Shown: positions 1 through 9,002, counted from the first letter of the stretch. The stretch: DNA of 58,917 bases from Simkaniaceae bacterium (GCA_022763045.1 JALEGI010000018.1:1-58917); one strand, 5' to 3'. Numbers and translations are program-made. The notes: generated by a model from the sequence alone, not told the origin.

Positions 1-7
1 CTTCACC

Positions 8-120
8 CTAACTCTCCTCGCGCAGGGCAAACCCTAGCGACTTCGTCGAGTTAGTGCAAATCTGCGGCCCCCTGCGAGCCCTTAAGGCTCGCTCTAAATC
101 TGATTGAGATCAGATTTAGA
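8..120. other. Cluster of overlapping inverted repeats
   Basis: This stretch has no gene but is dense in hairpins. CTAACTC (8-14) pairs with GAGTTAG (48-54). CGAC-TTC-GTCG lies at 38-48. A GCGAGCC/GGCTCGC stem (74-80 with 86-92) is followed at once by a perfect 12-bp stem (93-104 with 109-120, loop TGAG). No T-run follows the last stem, so it is not a standard intrinsic terminator. It may be the 3' end of a structured RNA or leader beginning upstream of the window. The identity is unknown. Confidence 0.4.
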
Positions 121-246
121 TGTAAAATCTTTGATTAAATTTAGACAAAAAAAAATAGCTAGTAAAAGAGAGGATTCTATCAAAGTGGAATACAAACTAA
201 ATTAGAAGTAATCAATAAAATGTGGGCAGCTTAAAAGTAAAGGCAA

Positions 247-359
247 GCGGGATCTGGAGAGTACCTTAGATTTTCATTTTTTCGGCGAAGGGTGTATATG
301 AGCGTCAGCATACTCCCGAGCCGAAAAAAATGGAAAGATGAGGTGCTATACAATCCCGC
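247..359 (+). repeat. Structured element, copy 1 (long hairpin)
   Basis: This is a long imperfect hairpin closed by GCGGGAT (247-253) and ATCCCGC (353-359). The inner stem pairs CATTTTTTCGGC (near 276) with GCCGAAAAAAATG (near 320), and the apical loop contains AGCGTCAGC. The reverse complement of 18484-18600 aligns with it along both outer arms, including GCGGGATCT, AGTACC versus AGTGCC, TTAGATTT and GAAGATG, while the inner stem differs in sequence but is still paired. Several differences are compensatory (AGTACCT/AGGTGCT here, AGTGCCC/GGGCGCT there). It lies just upstream of the T3SS cluster. It could be a small RNA, a leader structure or a palindromic mobile repeat. Confidence 0.6.
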
Positions 360-433
360 CCCTATTTTAAGGTTGCAAATCAATCATTAATATCGGATTA
401 TGGAGAGGTAGCTAATAGCACGCGCGGTTTAAT

Positions 434-850
434 TTGGAAACTATTTTAGAAGAGCATCTATCTCGCCTTTCAGAAGAAATGAATAACGAAACTCTTTTTG
501 CCAAAGAAAAAGAGAAAGACTTCAAGCTCTTTATTGACGACGAAACAATCGTTCACTTGCACTATCTTCAACCCGAACTACTGATGAACGCACGTCTAAG
601 ACACCTTCCAAAGAAGAATCTCGAAGCCTTTTTCATCTACTTGATGCAAGCAAATTATCTCGGGCAAGGCACGGGAAGAAGCGTAATTGGTTTGGAGCCA
701 AGCGAGAAGTTCTTGACACTCTCTCACTTGATCCCGTATGAAATGAACTATACACTTTTTAAAGACGCAATCGAAAGTTATCTCAACCATTTGACCTTTT
801 GGCAGAGCGAAATCGACAGATACATTCGAGAAGCGGAAGAATCCTTCTAG
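434..850 (+). CDS. scc4: T3SS chaperone, Scc4 (CT663)-like
   Basis: This is a small acidic protein (138 aa) with the size and look of a CesT/Tir-type class I T3SS chaperone: alternating amphipathic strands, the acidic helix-rich C-terminus, and a LEPSEKFLTLSHLIP stretch in the position of the family's central strands. It lies directly upstream of sctD, exactly where CT663 (Scc4) lies in Chlamydia. There Scc4 works with Scc1 as a chaperone of CopN and also binds RNA polymerase. The dual role is family knowledge; I did not verify it here. The start is TTG, because an in-frame TAG lies 18 bp upstream. The ribosome binding site is weak, and ATG at 479 is an alternative. It ends 7 bp before sctD. 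Confidence 0.68.
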   Translation: METILEEHLSRLSEEMNNETLFAKEKEKDFKLFIDDETIVHLHYLQPELLMNARLRHLPKKNLEAFFIYLMQANYLGQGTGRSVIGLEPSEKFLTLSHLIPYEMNYTLFKDAIESYLNHLTFWQSEIDRYIREAEESF

Positions 851-857
851 GGGAATT

Positions 858-2573
858 GTGGCAAGTTATTTAATCAGTGAAGATGGCCCGCTTACAGGGC
901 TGAAAATTACTCTTGATGAGGGAAACGAGTGGGTACTCGGTCGCGACCCTGATCAATCTGATCATGTTTTAGAAGATCCGATGGTCTCAAGGCTCCATGT
1001 CATCGTTCGCCGTGAAGACGATGGCGTCTTTTTGGAAAACCTGAGCTCAACAAACCCTGCAAGCGTCAACGGCGAGACGGTTACAGAGCCAATTCAGCTG
1101 CACGAAAACGATGCGGTGCAAATTGGCGGCTCGACTTTTCGCTATACGGAAAAAGACCCAGCTGATGTGGAAGACTTGATCGAGGATGATCAAAGCACGC
1201 CGAGCGGCCCGAGCGATGAGGAGCTGCGCGCGCAGATTGCAGCGCTCTCTTTGAGCGGCGGCATTCACTCACGCTGGCTCCTAAAAGTGATTGCAGGGCC
1301 GAACACGGGCGCTGAATTTGGTGTCGATGAGGGGCAAACGTATGTGATTGGAAAGGATGCCAACTCGTGCGATATTTTCTTTCAAGATTTAAGCGTCTCT
1401 CGTCAGCATGCGAAGCTCAGCGTTAAAAATGGACAAGTGATTATCGAAGATTTGGGCTCGCGAAATGGGGTTTTAGTCAACGGATCTCACATCGAAAAAC
1501 AGCAAACTCTCGGCTCTCAAGATTTGATTGCACTCGGTACGACGGCATTTTTAATGATCGATCGCGAGGAGTCGCGCGAGACCCTCTACTCTGCCCCCTC
1601 TGAGCTGCACAAAGAGGAAGAGGTGCAAGAGGAGCCTGTTGAGGTGCCAAAGAATTGGAAGGACACGATCGTCCCAACAAGACACTTGGTGATTGCAGGT
1701 TGTCTCGGTTTTCTTGTTCTTCTGGGCCTTTTTGGAATTACGACACTCTTCAAATCTTCGAAGGTGACTGTCGCAACAAGTGATCAGTCGCGAGAAATTT
1801 CACGCGCACTGAGAAAATTCAAGGGCGTTGAATTTAACTACAACGGCGGAAGTGGTAAGCTCTTTTTAATGGGCCATGTGCTCACTGACATTGATCAGCA
1901 GGAGATGCTCTACTTGCTGCGATCCCTTACCTTTGTGCATCAAATCGACAATAATGTGATTATTGACGATAGCGTTGCTGAATCGATGAATGCGCTTTTA
2001 TTTAAAAATCCACAATGGCGCGCTGTGATGATTACACCAATCGAGCCGGGTCGCTTTGTTTTGAAGGGCTATCTCTCTTCAATGACTGAGCTTGGGCTGC
2101 TCACAGAATATGTGAATAACAACTTCCCCTACTTAGACAAACTCGAAAATCGCGTTGTGGTCGAGACAAATCTTGAGACGGAAATTCAAGGGGCGCTTAT
2201 TGAGCGTGGCTTTAGCAGCGTCACATTTGAATTTAGCAATGGTGAATTGGTGCTTTCCGGACGCGTGAACTCCGATGAGGGCAGTGCATTTGACGATGCG
2301 ATGAGCGCACTGAAAAAGATTGCGGGCATTCACGTTGTGAAAAGCATTGTGACCTACACAGATGCTAAGTCGGCGCGCATCGATTTGACTAACCGCTTCA
2401 ACGTCACTGGAACGTCAAAAGTTGGGAACAAAAATCAGTTTGTGCTCATCAACGGTCAGATTCTTACCAAGGGCGATCAGCTCGAAGGAATGACAATTAC
2501 TGATATCACTTCAAAAGAAGTGCTGCTTGAGCGCGACGGAATGAAATATAAAATTGACTACAATCAGCGTTAA
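858..2573 (+). CDS. sctD: T3SS inner-membrane ring protein SctD (CdsD), two FHA domains
   Basis: SctD builds the outer of the two inner-membrane rings of the injectisome. This copy has the chlamydial arrangement. A first FHA domain lies at about residues 22-97 (LGRDPDQSDHVLEDPMVSRLH then ENLSSTNPASVNG). A second lies at about 160-235 (IGKDANSCDIFFQDLSVSRQ, EDLGSRNGVLVNG). A single transmembrane helix follows at about 274-298, then a periplasmic region of ring-building/BON-like modules. At 571 aa it is shorter than C. trachomatis CdsD (about 830 aa). Both FHA domains keep the Ser-Arg-x-His and Asn residues used to bind phosphothreonine. That fits the kinase gene 10 kb downstream in the same cluster. 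The start is GTG with GGGGA just upstream, 7 bp after the chaperone. Confidence 0.92.
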   Translation: MASYLISEDGPLTGLKITLDEGNEWVLGRDPDQSDHVLEDPMVSRLHVIVRREDDGVFLENLSSTNPASVNGETVTEPIQLHENDAVQIGGSTFRYTEKDPADVEDLIEDDQSTPSGPSDEELRAQIAALSLSGGIHSRWLLKVIAGPNTGAEFGVDEGQTYVIGKDANSCDIFFQDLSVSRQHAKLSVKNGQVIIEDLGSRNGVLVNGSHIEKQQTLGSQDLIALGTTAFLMIDREESRETLYSAPSELHKEEEVQEEPVEVPKNWKDTIVPTRHLVIAGCLGFLVLLGLFGITTLFKSSKVTVATSDQSREISRALRKFKGVEFNYNGGSGKLFLMGHVLTDIDQQEMLYLLRSLTFVHQIDNNVIIDDSVAESMNALLFKNPQWRAVMITPIEPGRFVLKGYLSSMTELGLLTEYVNNNFPYLDKLENRVVVETNLETEIQGALIERGFSSVTFEFSNGELVLSGRVNSDEGSAFDDAMSALKKIAGIHVVKSIVTYTDAKSARIDLTNRFNVTGTSKVGNKNQFVLINGQILTKGDQLEGMTITDITSKEVLLERDGMKYKIDYNQR

Positions 2574-2618
2574 CTGCTATTGATGTCATATACATCTAAA
2601 AATGGAGAGGGCCCTAAA

Positions 2619-2846
2619 ATGTTCGGCTTAGAAGAAAACGAAAAGATCTTTCAGTACGATCTGGAGAAGGATTTGAAGAAGGATCCGAAAAAACGTAAAG
2701 AGATCATGGATATGGTCGACCACGAAATGGTTGGTTTAAAAAATGACATGAAACAAGCTGATCCAAAGTCAAAAGAATTTGAGCAAATGGGCACTTTGAT
2801 TCATGGTTACGAGGCTTTGAAAAAAGTTCTCTCAACAATTAACTAA
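2619..2846 (+). CDS. sctE: T3SS needle-subunit co-chaperone SctE (CdsE)
   Basis: This is a short, highly charged helical protein (75 aa from this start) placed between sctD and the needle gene, as cdsE is in Chlamydia. CdsE and CdsG form the heterodimer that keeps the needle subunit CdsF from polymerising in the cytoplasm. I chose ATG at 2619 because a strong GGAGAGG (2604-2610) lies 8 bp upstream. The ORF extends to an ATG-like start at 2580 (88 aa), but that start has no ribosome binding site. The assignment rests on size, composition and position. Confidence 0.75.
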   Translation: MFGLEENEKIFQYDLEKDLKKDPKKRKEIMDMVDHEMVGLKNDMKQADPKSKEFEQMGTLIHGYEALKKVLSTIN

Positions 2847-2859
2847 GGGGCTTTAAGCT

Positions 2860-3117
2860 ATGGCTGGTGGAAATAACATTAAAAATTCGGAGTTTCACTT
2901 CATCAAGCTGCTCTCAGCATACTCTAGAGTGCAGTGTCGTGTGATGAGACGTATCGCTTCGCTTGCATCTAGAATGTCGACGGCATCTCCTGGACAGTTC
3001 CTCCTCTTGCAGTTCCAAATGTCTCAGGTGACGCAAGTAGGTGATTCGATATCCAACTTGATCTCACAGGTGAATTCGATGCTAATGACCACAGTGCGTA
3101 ACCAAAAGAGTAGCTAG
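2860..3117 (+). CDS. sctF: T3SS needle subunit SctF (CdsF)
   Basis: SctF polymerises into the hollow extracellular needle. The protein is 85 aa, the family's usual size, with two helices separated by a short Ser/Pro-containing turn (MSTASPGQF) as in needle subunits, and a C-terminal helix rich in Ser, Gln and hydrophobic residues. It carries one Cys (VQCRV); chlamydial CdsF is reported to be Cys-containing. The gene lies between its two predicted chaperones, sctE and sctG, and starts 13 bp after sctE with GGGG upstream of the ATG. Confidence 0.85.
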   Translation: MAGGNNIKNSEFHFIKLLSAYSRVQCRVMRRIASLASRMSTASPGQFLLLQFQMSQVTQVGDSISNLISQVNSMLMTTVRNQKSS

Positions 3118-3171
3118 GTATTGCTCGCTTTTGATACAATCTTGGTTTAGAAAAAATGAAAGGAAATTAAA

Positions 3172-3609
3172 ATGTCAGATACATTAACTAAGCACAAAGA
3201 GCGCGCTCTTTTGTTTCTTGAGTCGGGTTTTATTGCAGTTAACCAATCAGACGAAGTAGCTGCTAAAAAGCTCTTCGCTGCTGCTGAGCTCCTTCAGCCG
3301 GAAAACGAGCTGATCAAACTCGGTTTTGGCTACCTTCACCTTTGCAAGCTTGAGCTGAAAAAAGCCATTGAGTGCTTTGATACTCTGCTTAAAGAGCACC
3401 CAGATCACGAGATGGCAAAGACCTTCAAAGGTTTGGCTCTTTCAATGACTCCTGATGGCGTTTCTGCTGGCGAAAAACTTCTCACTGAGATGGCAAAGTC
3501 AAAAGATGAGCAGGTAAAAAACCTCTCAACTTCGACACTTGAGTTTGTTGATAAGTATGTGAAGCAAGCACCTTCTCCTGCTGATTTGCAAAAGCCAAAA
3601 CAAAAATAG
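3172..3609 (+). CDS. sctG: T3SS needle chaperone SctG (CdsG), TPR protein
   Basis: This 145-aa helical protein has TPR-like helix pairs at about residues 10-95 (for example FGYLHLCKLELKKAIECFDT and the following LLKEHPDHEMAKTFKGLALS). It corresponds in position and type to CdsG/YscG, the TPR half of the CdsE-CdsG dimer that holds the needle subunit. The C-terminal ~45 residues are Lys-rich and probably flexible. AAGGAA lies 7 bp before the ATG. The 54-bp gap before the gene contains TTTGATACAAT, a possible -10 element, so it may have a local promoter. That point is weak. Confidence 0.8.
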   Translation: MSDTLTKHKERALLFLESGFIAVNQSDEVAAKKLFAAAELLQPENELIKLGFGYLHLCKLELKKAIECFDTLLKEHPDHEMAKTFKGLALSMTPDGVSAGEKLLTEMAKSKDEQVKNLSTSTLEFVDKYVKQAPSPADLQKPKQK

Positions 3610-3624
3610 GTTGGAGAGTTAAAG

Positions 3625-4281
3625 ATGGCTGACTTACCTCAGGGGCCAGTCCCTTCCCCCGATCGCATTGATCCCAATAAACCCGTTGAGGGTTCGGATC
3701 AAATGCACCCTGGTAATGACTTCGGAGAGCTGATGAACAAGCCCTCCGGTCAGCCGATGCCAGGCGAGCAGGCAAGTCAAGCCGCCCAAAAGCCCTCCCC
3801 TGCCGAGCTGACGCAGCAGCAGCCGATGCAGACGGGCACACCGACGCAAGAATCGCTCAATTCGCAGATCAAGGCCTCATCAGCCACACTTGGCGATTTG
3901 CAGACGAAAATGAACACGCCAAACTTGCGTCTTAAATCCTCCCAACGCTATCTACTCCGACAAAAGCTTGGCGACGCCAATTCGCAAATTCGCTCTGCTG
4001 CATCTCAAGCTGGCGTTCAACTGCCCGCTCCTCCGAAAAATATTAGCCGTCAAAATCCCGTCGCGCGCTTCTTGTCGATGATCTCTGATAGTCAAGAGCA
4101 GCTCAACCAAACCTCAAAATCGATCAACGATTTGGCAGATAGTGGTAAGCCCATTAATCCCGCCAAAATGTTGATGATGCAGGTGAGATTGGGAAAAGCA
4201 CAGCAGCAGCTCGAGTACTCCTCAATTATCTTGAGTAAAGCTGTGGATGACATCAAGTTGATGTTCAACGTACAACTCTAG
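3625..4281 (+). CDS. CT668-like T3SS cluster protein
   Basis: This 218-aa protein begins with a Pro/Gln-rich, low-complexity, probably disordered region (residues 1-85) and then has a helical domain (about 85-218) with possible coiled-coil stretches. It fills the slot between sctG and sctN held by CT668 in Chlamydia, whose function is unknown. Nothing resembling a signal peptide or membrane segment is visible. GGAGAG lies 8 bp upstream of the ATG, and the gene ends 7 bp before sctN, so it is cotranscribed with the apparatus genes. A role as a secretion substrate or export regulator is possible but unproven. Confidence 0.7.
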   Translation: MADLPQGPVPSPDRIDPNKPVEGSDQMHPGNDFGELMNKPSGQPMPGEQASQAAQKPSPAELTQQQPMQTGTPTQESLNSQIKASSATLGDLQTKMNTPNLRLKSSQRYLLRQKLGDANSQIRSAASQAGVQLPAPPKNISRQNPVARFLSMISDSQEQLNQTSKSINDLADSGKPINPAKMLMMQVRLGKAQQQLEYSSIILSKAVDDIKLMFNVQL

Positions 4282-4288
4282 TAGGGTA

Positions 4289-5605
4289 ATGGACAAGAAA
4301 GGTCGCGTAGATAAACTCCTTGATCAATTAGAGAGCATCGAGCTGACCACGGTCCATGGGCGCATCACGGAAATTGTCGGCATGCTCATCAAGGCAATCG
4401 TTCCCCAGGTGAAAATGGGCGAAGTTTGCATGATCAAACGCGAGGGCGAGCCTCTACTTGCTGAGGTCGTCGGTTTTACCCGCGATGAGGTCTACCTCTC
4501 CCCCCTTGGTGATATGAACGGCGTCGGCCCCTCATCTGAAGTGATTCCGATGCGCATGCCTCTACACATTAAACTCGGTCCCGGCCTTCTCGGGCGCGTC
4601 CTCAACGGCCGCGGCGAGCCGCTCGATGAGCATGAAAAGGGGCCCTTAGAAGTTTCTGAATCCTATCCCGTAATGGGCACCCCTCCCGATCCTCTAAAGC
4701 GAAAACTCATTTCCGAGCCGATGTCGACAGGCATTCGTGCAATCGATGGAGTATTGAGTGCCGGCGTGGGTCAGCGTATCGGCATTTTCGCTGCTGCGGG
4801 TGGTGGTAAATCGACGACACTCGGGATGCTTGCCCGCTTTGCACGCGCCGATGTCAACGTGATCTCGCTCATTGGTGAGCGGGGGCGTGAGGTGCGCGAG
4901 TTTATCGAACACGATCTGGGCGAAGAGGGCCTTGCCCGCTCCGTTCTTGTGATCTCTACCTCTGATCAAGCCGCCCAGCTAAGACTCAATGCCGCCTACG
5001 TCGGCACAGCTATTGCCGAATACTTCCGCGATCAGGGCAAAACCGTTATGCTGATGATGGATTCGATCACCCGTTTTGCGCGCGCGCTGCGTGAGATTGG
5101 ACTCGCCGCCGGCGAGCCCCCTGCACGCGCTGGCTACACTCCCTCGGTTTTTGCCACGCTTCCCAAGCTTCTTGAGCGCTCGGGCAACTCAGACAGAGGC
5201 TCAATCACCGCCTTTTATACAATTCTTGTTGCCGGCGATGACATGAACGAGCCCGTTGCCGATGAGGTGCGCTCGATTTTAGATGGCCACATCATTCTGT
5301 CAGCAGAGCTCGCCCGTCAATACCACTACCCTGCAATCGATGTGCTCTCCTCTGCCTCCCGTATTTTAGGCAAAATCGTCGATGACGAGCACTTGCAGCT
5401 CATTGGTAAAGTGCGTGAAGTGCTCGCCAACTACAAGAAAAACGAGCTGCTCATCCGTATTGGTGAATACAAGCCAGGCTCGGATAAAAATGCCGACTTT
5501 GCGATTAAGTACATCGAAAAGGTCAACCGCTTCCTCAAACAAAAAGTCGACGAAAAATGCACCTTCGAAGAGACTCTCGAACAACTCAGAGCGCTCTTCC
5601 GTTAA
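4289..5605 (+). CDS. sctN: T3SS export ATPase SctN (CdsN)
   Basis: SctN is the hexameric ATPase at the base of the export apparatus that releases chaperones and unfolds substrates. It has 438 aa, the usual length. The P-loop is [14 protein letters not shown] at about residue 170. Walker B is [14 protein letters not shown], with the family's [19 protein letters not shown] just after. The F1-type ATPase fold runs to about residue 360, and the C-terminal domain is the T3SS type. In Chlamydia sctO follows directly on the same strand. Here a GNAT gene overlaps the 3' end instead and sctO is inverted 0.7 kb away. Confidence 0.97.
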   Translation: MDKKGRVDKLLDQLESIELTTVHGRITEIVGMLIKAIVPQVKMGEVCMIKREGEPLLAEVVGFTRDEVYLSPLGDMNGVGPSSEVIPMRMPLHIKLGPGLLGRVLNGRGEPLDEHEKGPLEVSESYPVMGTPPDPLKRKLISEPMSTGIRAIDGVLSAGVGQRIGIFAAAGGGKSTTLGMLARFARADVNVISLIGERGREVREFIEHDLGEEGLARSVLVISTSDQAAQLRLNAAYVGTAIAEYFRDQGKTVMLMMDSITRFARALREIGLAAGEPPARAGYTPSVFATLPKLLERSGNSDRGSITAFYTILVAGDDMNEPVADEVRSILDGHIILSAELARQYHYPAIDVLSSASRILGKIVDDEHLQLIGKVREVLANYKKNELLIRIGEYKPGSDKNADFAIKYIEKVNRFLKQKVDEKCTFEETLEQLRALFR

Positions 5606-6282
5606 AAGCGCACCTGCACCACTTTCTTAAATCGCTCTGTAGTTACACCTCACATGGCGACTATCAAAGCTACCTCTCAGGCCTTCCGCTACCCTTCACA
5701 AACGTCCTTCTCAACACGCCTGCAGAAAATCAATGGAGCGCTGCGATCGAAGCGCAACTTGCGCAAATCGCCCACCCCTTTTGCTGGTACTTTGATGAAA
5801 ATTCCGAATTTAAAGAGGCGCTACTCGCCCGCGGCTTCCAAGATGCGGGTCTTTTTAAAGGGGTGATCGGCCCAATTGGTGACTATCCAGAGAGCGAATA
5901 TGAAATTGGCACGCCGGGGGAAATGATGGAGGTACTCTCCCCAATCTTTGACCTGGAAGGGAGCGGCTTTGAAGCGCTTTTACACCACCCCAACCAATAC
6001 AACTACCTGATCAGACGCGGCGGGACGCCCGTCACCGCTCTCACCGCCTTTGAGCACGAGGGCATCGTCAGCATTTGGAACGTCGCCTCGCTTAGCCACG
6101 TAAGAAATAAGGGGCTAGCAACATCGCTCTGGCGGGCAGCTCTCCAGCAGGCAAAAAAGCGCGACTGCACAATGAGCGTCTCCTACCTGATGGCCGAGGG
6201 CAATGCCCATGGGATTTGCGAAAAGCTTGGGATGAAAACAGCGTGGGAATTTAACAGTATGTATCACATGAAAGTCGATTAA
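5557..6282 (+). CDS. GNAT-family N-acetyltransferase
   Basis: The C-terminal half (about residues 120-240) has the GNAT fold signatures: a beta-strand pair around [20 protein letters not shown], then [19 protein letters not shown], the motif A region that binds acetyl-CoA pyrophosphate (R/QxxGxA form), and a late [17 protein letters not shown] matching motif B. It transfers an acetyl group to an unknown amine. The ORF overlaps the end of sctN by 49 bp, so the true start may be a later non-ATG codon near 5614. No acetyltransferase occupies this position in Chlamydia as I recall. Its 3' end overlaps sctO convergently by 4 bp. Confidence 0.75.
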   Translation: MHLRRDSRTTQSALPLKAHLHHFLKSLCSYTSHGDYQSYLSGLPLPFTNVLLNTPAENQWSAAIEAQLAQIAHPFCWYFDENSEFKEALLARGFQDAGLFKGVIGPIGDYPESEYEIGTPGEMMEVLSPIFDLEGSGFEALLHHPNQYNYLIRRGGTPVTALTAFEHEGIVSIWNVASLSHVRNKGLATSLWRAALQQAKKRDCTMSVSYLMAEGNAHGICEKLGMKTAWEFNSMYHMKVD

Positions 6283-6779
6283 CTATCTTGACGCTTGCGA
6301 CGAGAGTGGCCAATCGTTCCGATCTCGTCAGTGACCTTTTGCTCCTCGATCACCATCAGCTTTTTCATCTCCACTGTCCACTCTTCGCGGTGCATTTTGA
6401 GCTTTTCGACCTCTTGTTGTTTCTTACTCAGATCGACTTTTGCCGCCTCAACCGCCTCCGTTGCGGCCTTTACCTGCGCCTTTTGCGCATCGACCTTCTC
6501 CTCTTTGGCCTTGAGCTTCTCATCGACGATCTTGAGATAGCGCTCCATCATTTGGATCTCATCAGAGGTGATGCCCTCATCAAACTTCTCATTGAGTTGC
6601 AAAAGCTTCTCAGCCTTGTGCTCTTTGACCTTATCGCGCTCTTGAGTGACTTTTTCGAGCTTCTTCTCTTCGGCCTCAAGCACCTCTTTTTTCTCTTTGA
6701 GGACTTTTTCGGCCTCCTCTTCACGCTTTTTCTTAATTAGCGCAACTTGCTCGAGGGGGTAATCGGGCATTTTATCCAT
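6279..6779 (-). CDS. sctO: T3SS stalk protein SctO (CdsO), inverted
   Basis: SctO is the coiled-coil stalk linking the SctN hexamer to the export gate protein SctV. This 166-aa protein is almost entirely Lys/Glu-rich alpha-helical hairpin, with a start (PLEQVALIKKKREEEAEKVL) typical of YscO/FliJ-type stalks and the common length of ~165-170 aa. It is the expected neighbour of sctN but lies on the opposite strand, convergent with the GNAT gene and divergent from the first M91-like gene. It therefore needs its own promoter, most likely in the AT-rich 6780-6885. AAGGAAG lies about 12 bp before the first ATG. The start may also be the ATG three codons in. Confidence 0.85.
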   Translation of the reverse strand: MDKMPDYPLEQVALIKKKREEEAEKVLKEKKEVLEAEEKKLEKVTQERDKVKEHKAEKLLQLNEKFDEGITSDEIQMMERYLKIVDEKLKAKEEKVDAQKAQVKAATEAVEAAKVDLSKKQQEVEKLKMHREEWTVEMKKLMVIEEQKVTDEIGTIGHSRRKRQDS

Positions 6780-6885
6780 AACACTATTTTAACTTCCTTC
6801 AAAATTAAACCCAAATTAAAACTTGTTGAGTTTAAATAATCAATAAATTAAGATTATATAAATAAACCAAGACTTTAAAAATAAT

Positions 6886-7851
6886 TTGTCAACATTAGAT
6901 TATGTTCCATTTAGGAATAACCTATATATCAGCTGTACAAGCGCAACACCTGAATTTACCTCACATCTTGATGAGCTTCTCACGAGAATAGAAGCTAACA
7001 GCGAAGGTAAACGTCTTCTGAAAAAGATTGAAACCCTCTCAATGCCAATCATTATCAGGTCAGGTGAAGTGAGTATGGCTGAAGGAAACTATCTTGAATC
7101 TAGTAGAGGAACCAAAGTCTATACTTCCATGTCAATCATATGGAATCCACAGGAAGAGGATGATTTTGCCATTGGAGAGAATGTTACGAGCATACCAAAC
7201 CCTCCCCATGTCGGTTTTTTTCATGAGCTAGTGCATACCTATCGTTTTATTATTGGACAAAATGCTGGACTAAGCTGCAGCCACTGCGACCCTCTGATTT
7301 GGAGAAATGATGAGGAGTATGAAACAATCACTGGTGATGTAAAATCTCCTCCTGAAGGCACTGAAATTTTTTCAGAGAATGCCTTCAGAAAAGTTGAAGG
7401 GCTCCCTATTCGTTCTAGTCATAACTGGATTAAATCCCTAGACTGCCCTGTAGGCGTATCGATACATTACCGCCTGAAAATCATGTCTAAAGTGAAAGCG
7501 GTTTCTGAAATTCCTAGCCAAAGCCTTTTTGAATTGGGAAGCCGTTGGATTGGAGTTGCAAGAAGTTTTAATTTAGAAGAAGTAAGCATTTCTAAAGTAC
7601 CCCCTGAAAAAGCGGCTCTACTTGATGAGTCCTCTGGTGACAGATGCTACTCTTATGTCAGGCCTGAAGATGTTCGTCGTGAATATTTTGAGAATTTTCA
7701 GGCAATTGGTCCAACAGAAGAAAAGATTCCTCTTGGCATCACTTATGTACGTATGGGACACGATGAGATTGAAGAGTTAAAAAAAGCCTATTCTGCTACA
7801 GATGCTCACTCTTCTAAAGCTTCCAGTAGCACAACAACTACTTCCTCGTGA
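6886..7851 (+). CDS. M91/NleD-like zinc metalloprotease, candidate T3SS effector (copy 1)
   Basis: The protein has a zincin motif FHELVHTYR with His113, Glu114 and His117, followed by a conserved HCDPLIW and the acidic NDEEYETITGD (about 141-151). This layout resembles the M91 family typified by the E. coli T3SS effector NleD, which cleaves host MAP kinases. The target here is unknown. There is no signal peptide, consistent with type III export. The start is TTG, matching the ATG of the neighbouring paralogue at 8028 by alignment (MSTLDxVPFRN). No ribosome binding site is evident. The last ~20 residues are a Ser/Thr-rich tail absent from copy 2. Base composition is visibly more AT-rich than the flanking T3SS genes. 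Confidence 0.75.
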   Translation: MSTLDYVPFRNNLYISCTSATPEFTSHLDELLTRIEANSEGKRLLKKIETLSMPIIIRSGEVSMAEGNYLESSRGTKVYTSMSIIWNPQEEDDFAIGENVTSIPNPPHVGFFHELVHTYRFIIGQNAGLSCSHCDPLIWRNDEEYETITGDVKSPPEGTEIFSENAFRKVEGLPIRSSHNWIKSLDCPVGVSIHYRLKIMSKVKAVSEIPSQSLFELGSRWIGVARSFNLEEVSISKVPPEKAALLDESSGDRCYSYVRPEDVRREYFENFQAIGPTEEKIPLGITYVRMGHDEIEELKKAYSATDAHSSKASSSTTTTSS

Positions 7852-8027
7852 TTGATCCTATTCAAGCTTGTTTAGATAAGAGCTCCTAAATATTTTCATA
7901 AAGCCCATGCGGTCCAATCAAGCTTTAAGCGAGCAGGGCCTTCTCAAACCATTAACAACCAATAGCTAAGGTTGAATTTTGTTGAATATAAAATTTAAAT
8001 TTTATAGAATTGTCTAAAAAAATCATC

Positions 8028-8942
8028 ATGTCGACACTAGACTTTGTTCCATTTAGAAATCACCTAAATATCAGCTGCAGCGGGATAACACCTGAATTTA
8101 CTGCACATCTTGTTGCGCTTCTCACTCGCATAGAAGCCAACAGCGAAGGAAAACGCCTTCTAGATAAGATTGCAACCTTCTCGGTCCCAATCATTATCAA
8201 GTCAGGTGAAATTGCAAATGTTTATGGAGACTATATAGAAGATAGTAGCGACAAAAAGACCTATACTCGCCTCTCGATTGTATGGAATCCAATGGAAGAG
8301 GAGTATTTTGACATTGGAAAGGGCGCTAAAGGAATCCCAAGCCCTCCCCATGTCGGTTTTTTTCATGAGTTAGTGCATATCTATCGTCTTTTGGTTGGGC
8401 AACATACCGGTACGCGGTGCTCCCACTGCGACCCTCTCATTTGGACAAGTGATGAGGAGTATGAAACCATTACAGGTGACTTGACATGTGCTACCAAAAA
8501 GACCGCATGTTTTTCAGAAAATGCTTTTAGAAAAGCTGAAGGGCTCCCACTTCGCTATAGTCACAATACACTGCGCACACTTGACTCATCTGTTGGAGTC
8601 GCTATATTGTACCGCCTTAATATCATGTCTGCAGGGGATGTATTTTCTGAAATCCCTAGCCAAAGCCTTTTTCCTAGAGGAAGTCGTTGGATTGGGGTAA
8701 CTACTGGTGTGGATCAAAACGAAATAGGCTTTTGTGAAGTTGGTGCTGGAAAAGCAGCTCTACTCGATAAAGCTGCTGGTGATAGATGCTACTCTTATGT
8801 CGAACCTGAAGATGTTCGCTCTGAATATTTTGCAAATTTTACGCGAATAGGTCCCACCGAGGAAAATATGCCTCTAGCGATTACCTATGTACGTATGGGC
8901 ATTGACGAGATTGCAGAGTTGAAAAAAGCCCATTCCAAATAG
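8028..8942 (+). CDS. M91/NleD-like zinc metalloprotease, candidate T3SS effector (copy 2)
   Basis: This is a tandem paralogue of the preceding gene, clearly alignable over the whole length. It has the same FHELVHIYR active site (His113, Glu114, His117), HCDPLIW and SDEEYETITGD, and a nearly identical C-terminal block around GPTEENMPLAITYVRMG. I chose ATG 8028 because it aligns with the start of copy 1. The ORF extends to a TTG at 8010. The 176 bp between the copies is AT-rich, holds no gene and shows no clear ribosome binding site. Both copies keep the zinc-binding residues, so both may be active. Divergence is concentrated in surface-like stretches, which would fit different substrates. Confidence 0.75.
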   Translation: MSTLDFVPFRNHLNISCSGITPEFTAHLVALLTRIEANSEGKRLLDKIATFSVPIIIKSGEIANVYGDYIEDSSDKKTYTRLSIVWNPMEEEYFDIGKGAKGIPSPPHVGFFHELVHIYRLLVGQHTGTRCSHCDPLIWTSDEEYETITGDLTCATKKTACFSENAFRKAEGLPLRYSHNTLRTLDSSVGVAILYRLNIMSAGDVFSEIPSQSLFPRGSRWIGVTTGVDQNEIGFCEVGAGKAALLDKAAGDRCYSYVEPEDVRSEYFANFTRIGPTEENMPLAITYVRMGIDEIAELKKAHSK

Positions 8943-9002
8943 TCTCATTAACCTAAGTTGTATCATAAATGCTCGCATGTTAGTGTGAGTTAGAGGTAGT
9001 GT

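Noticed and set aside
93-120. Perfect 12-bp hairpin as an intrinsic terminator
   Set aside because: No T-run follows on either strand close to the stem.
247-359. 6S RNA, SRP RNA or tmRNA
   Set aside because: It lacks the SRP GGAAG-type loop, the tmRNA tRNA-like ends and the 6S central bubble layout.
6288-6740. Plus-strand ORF of 150 codons rich in Leu opposite sctO
   Set aside because: It is the antisense shadow of the Lys/Glu coiled coil; Leu/Phe-rich reading is the expected complement.
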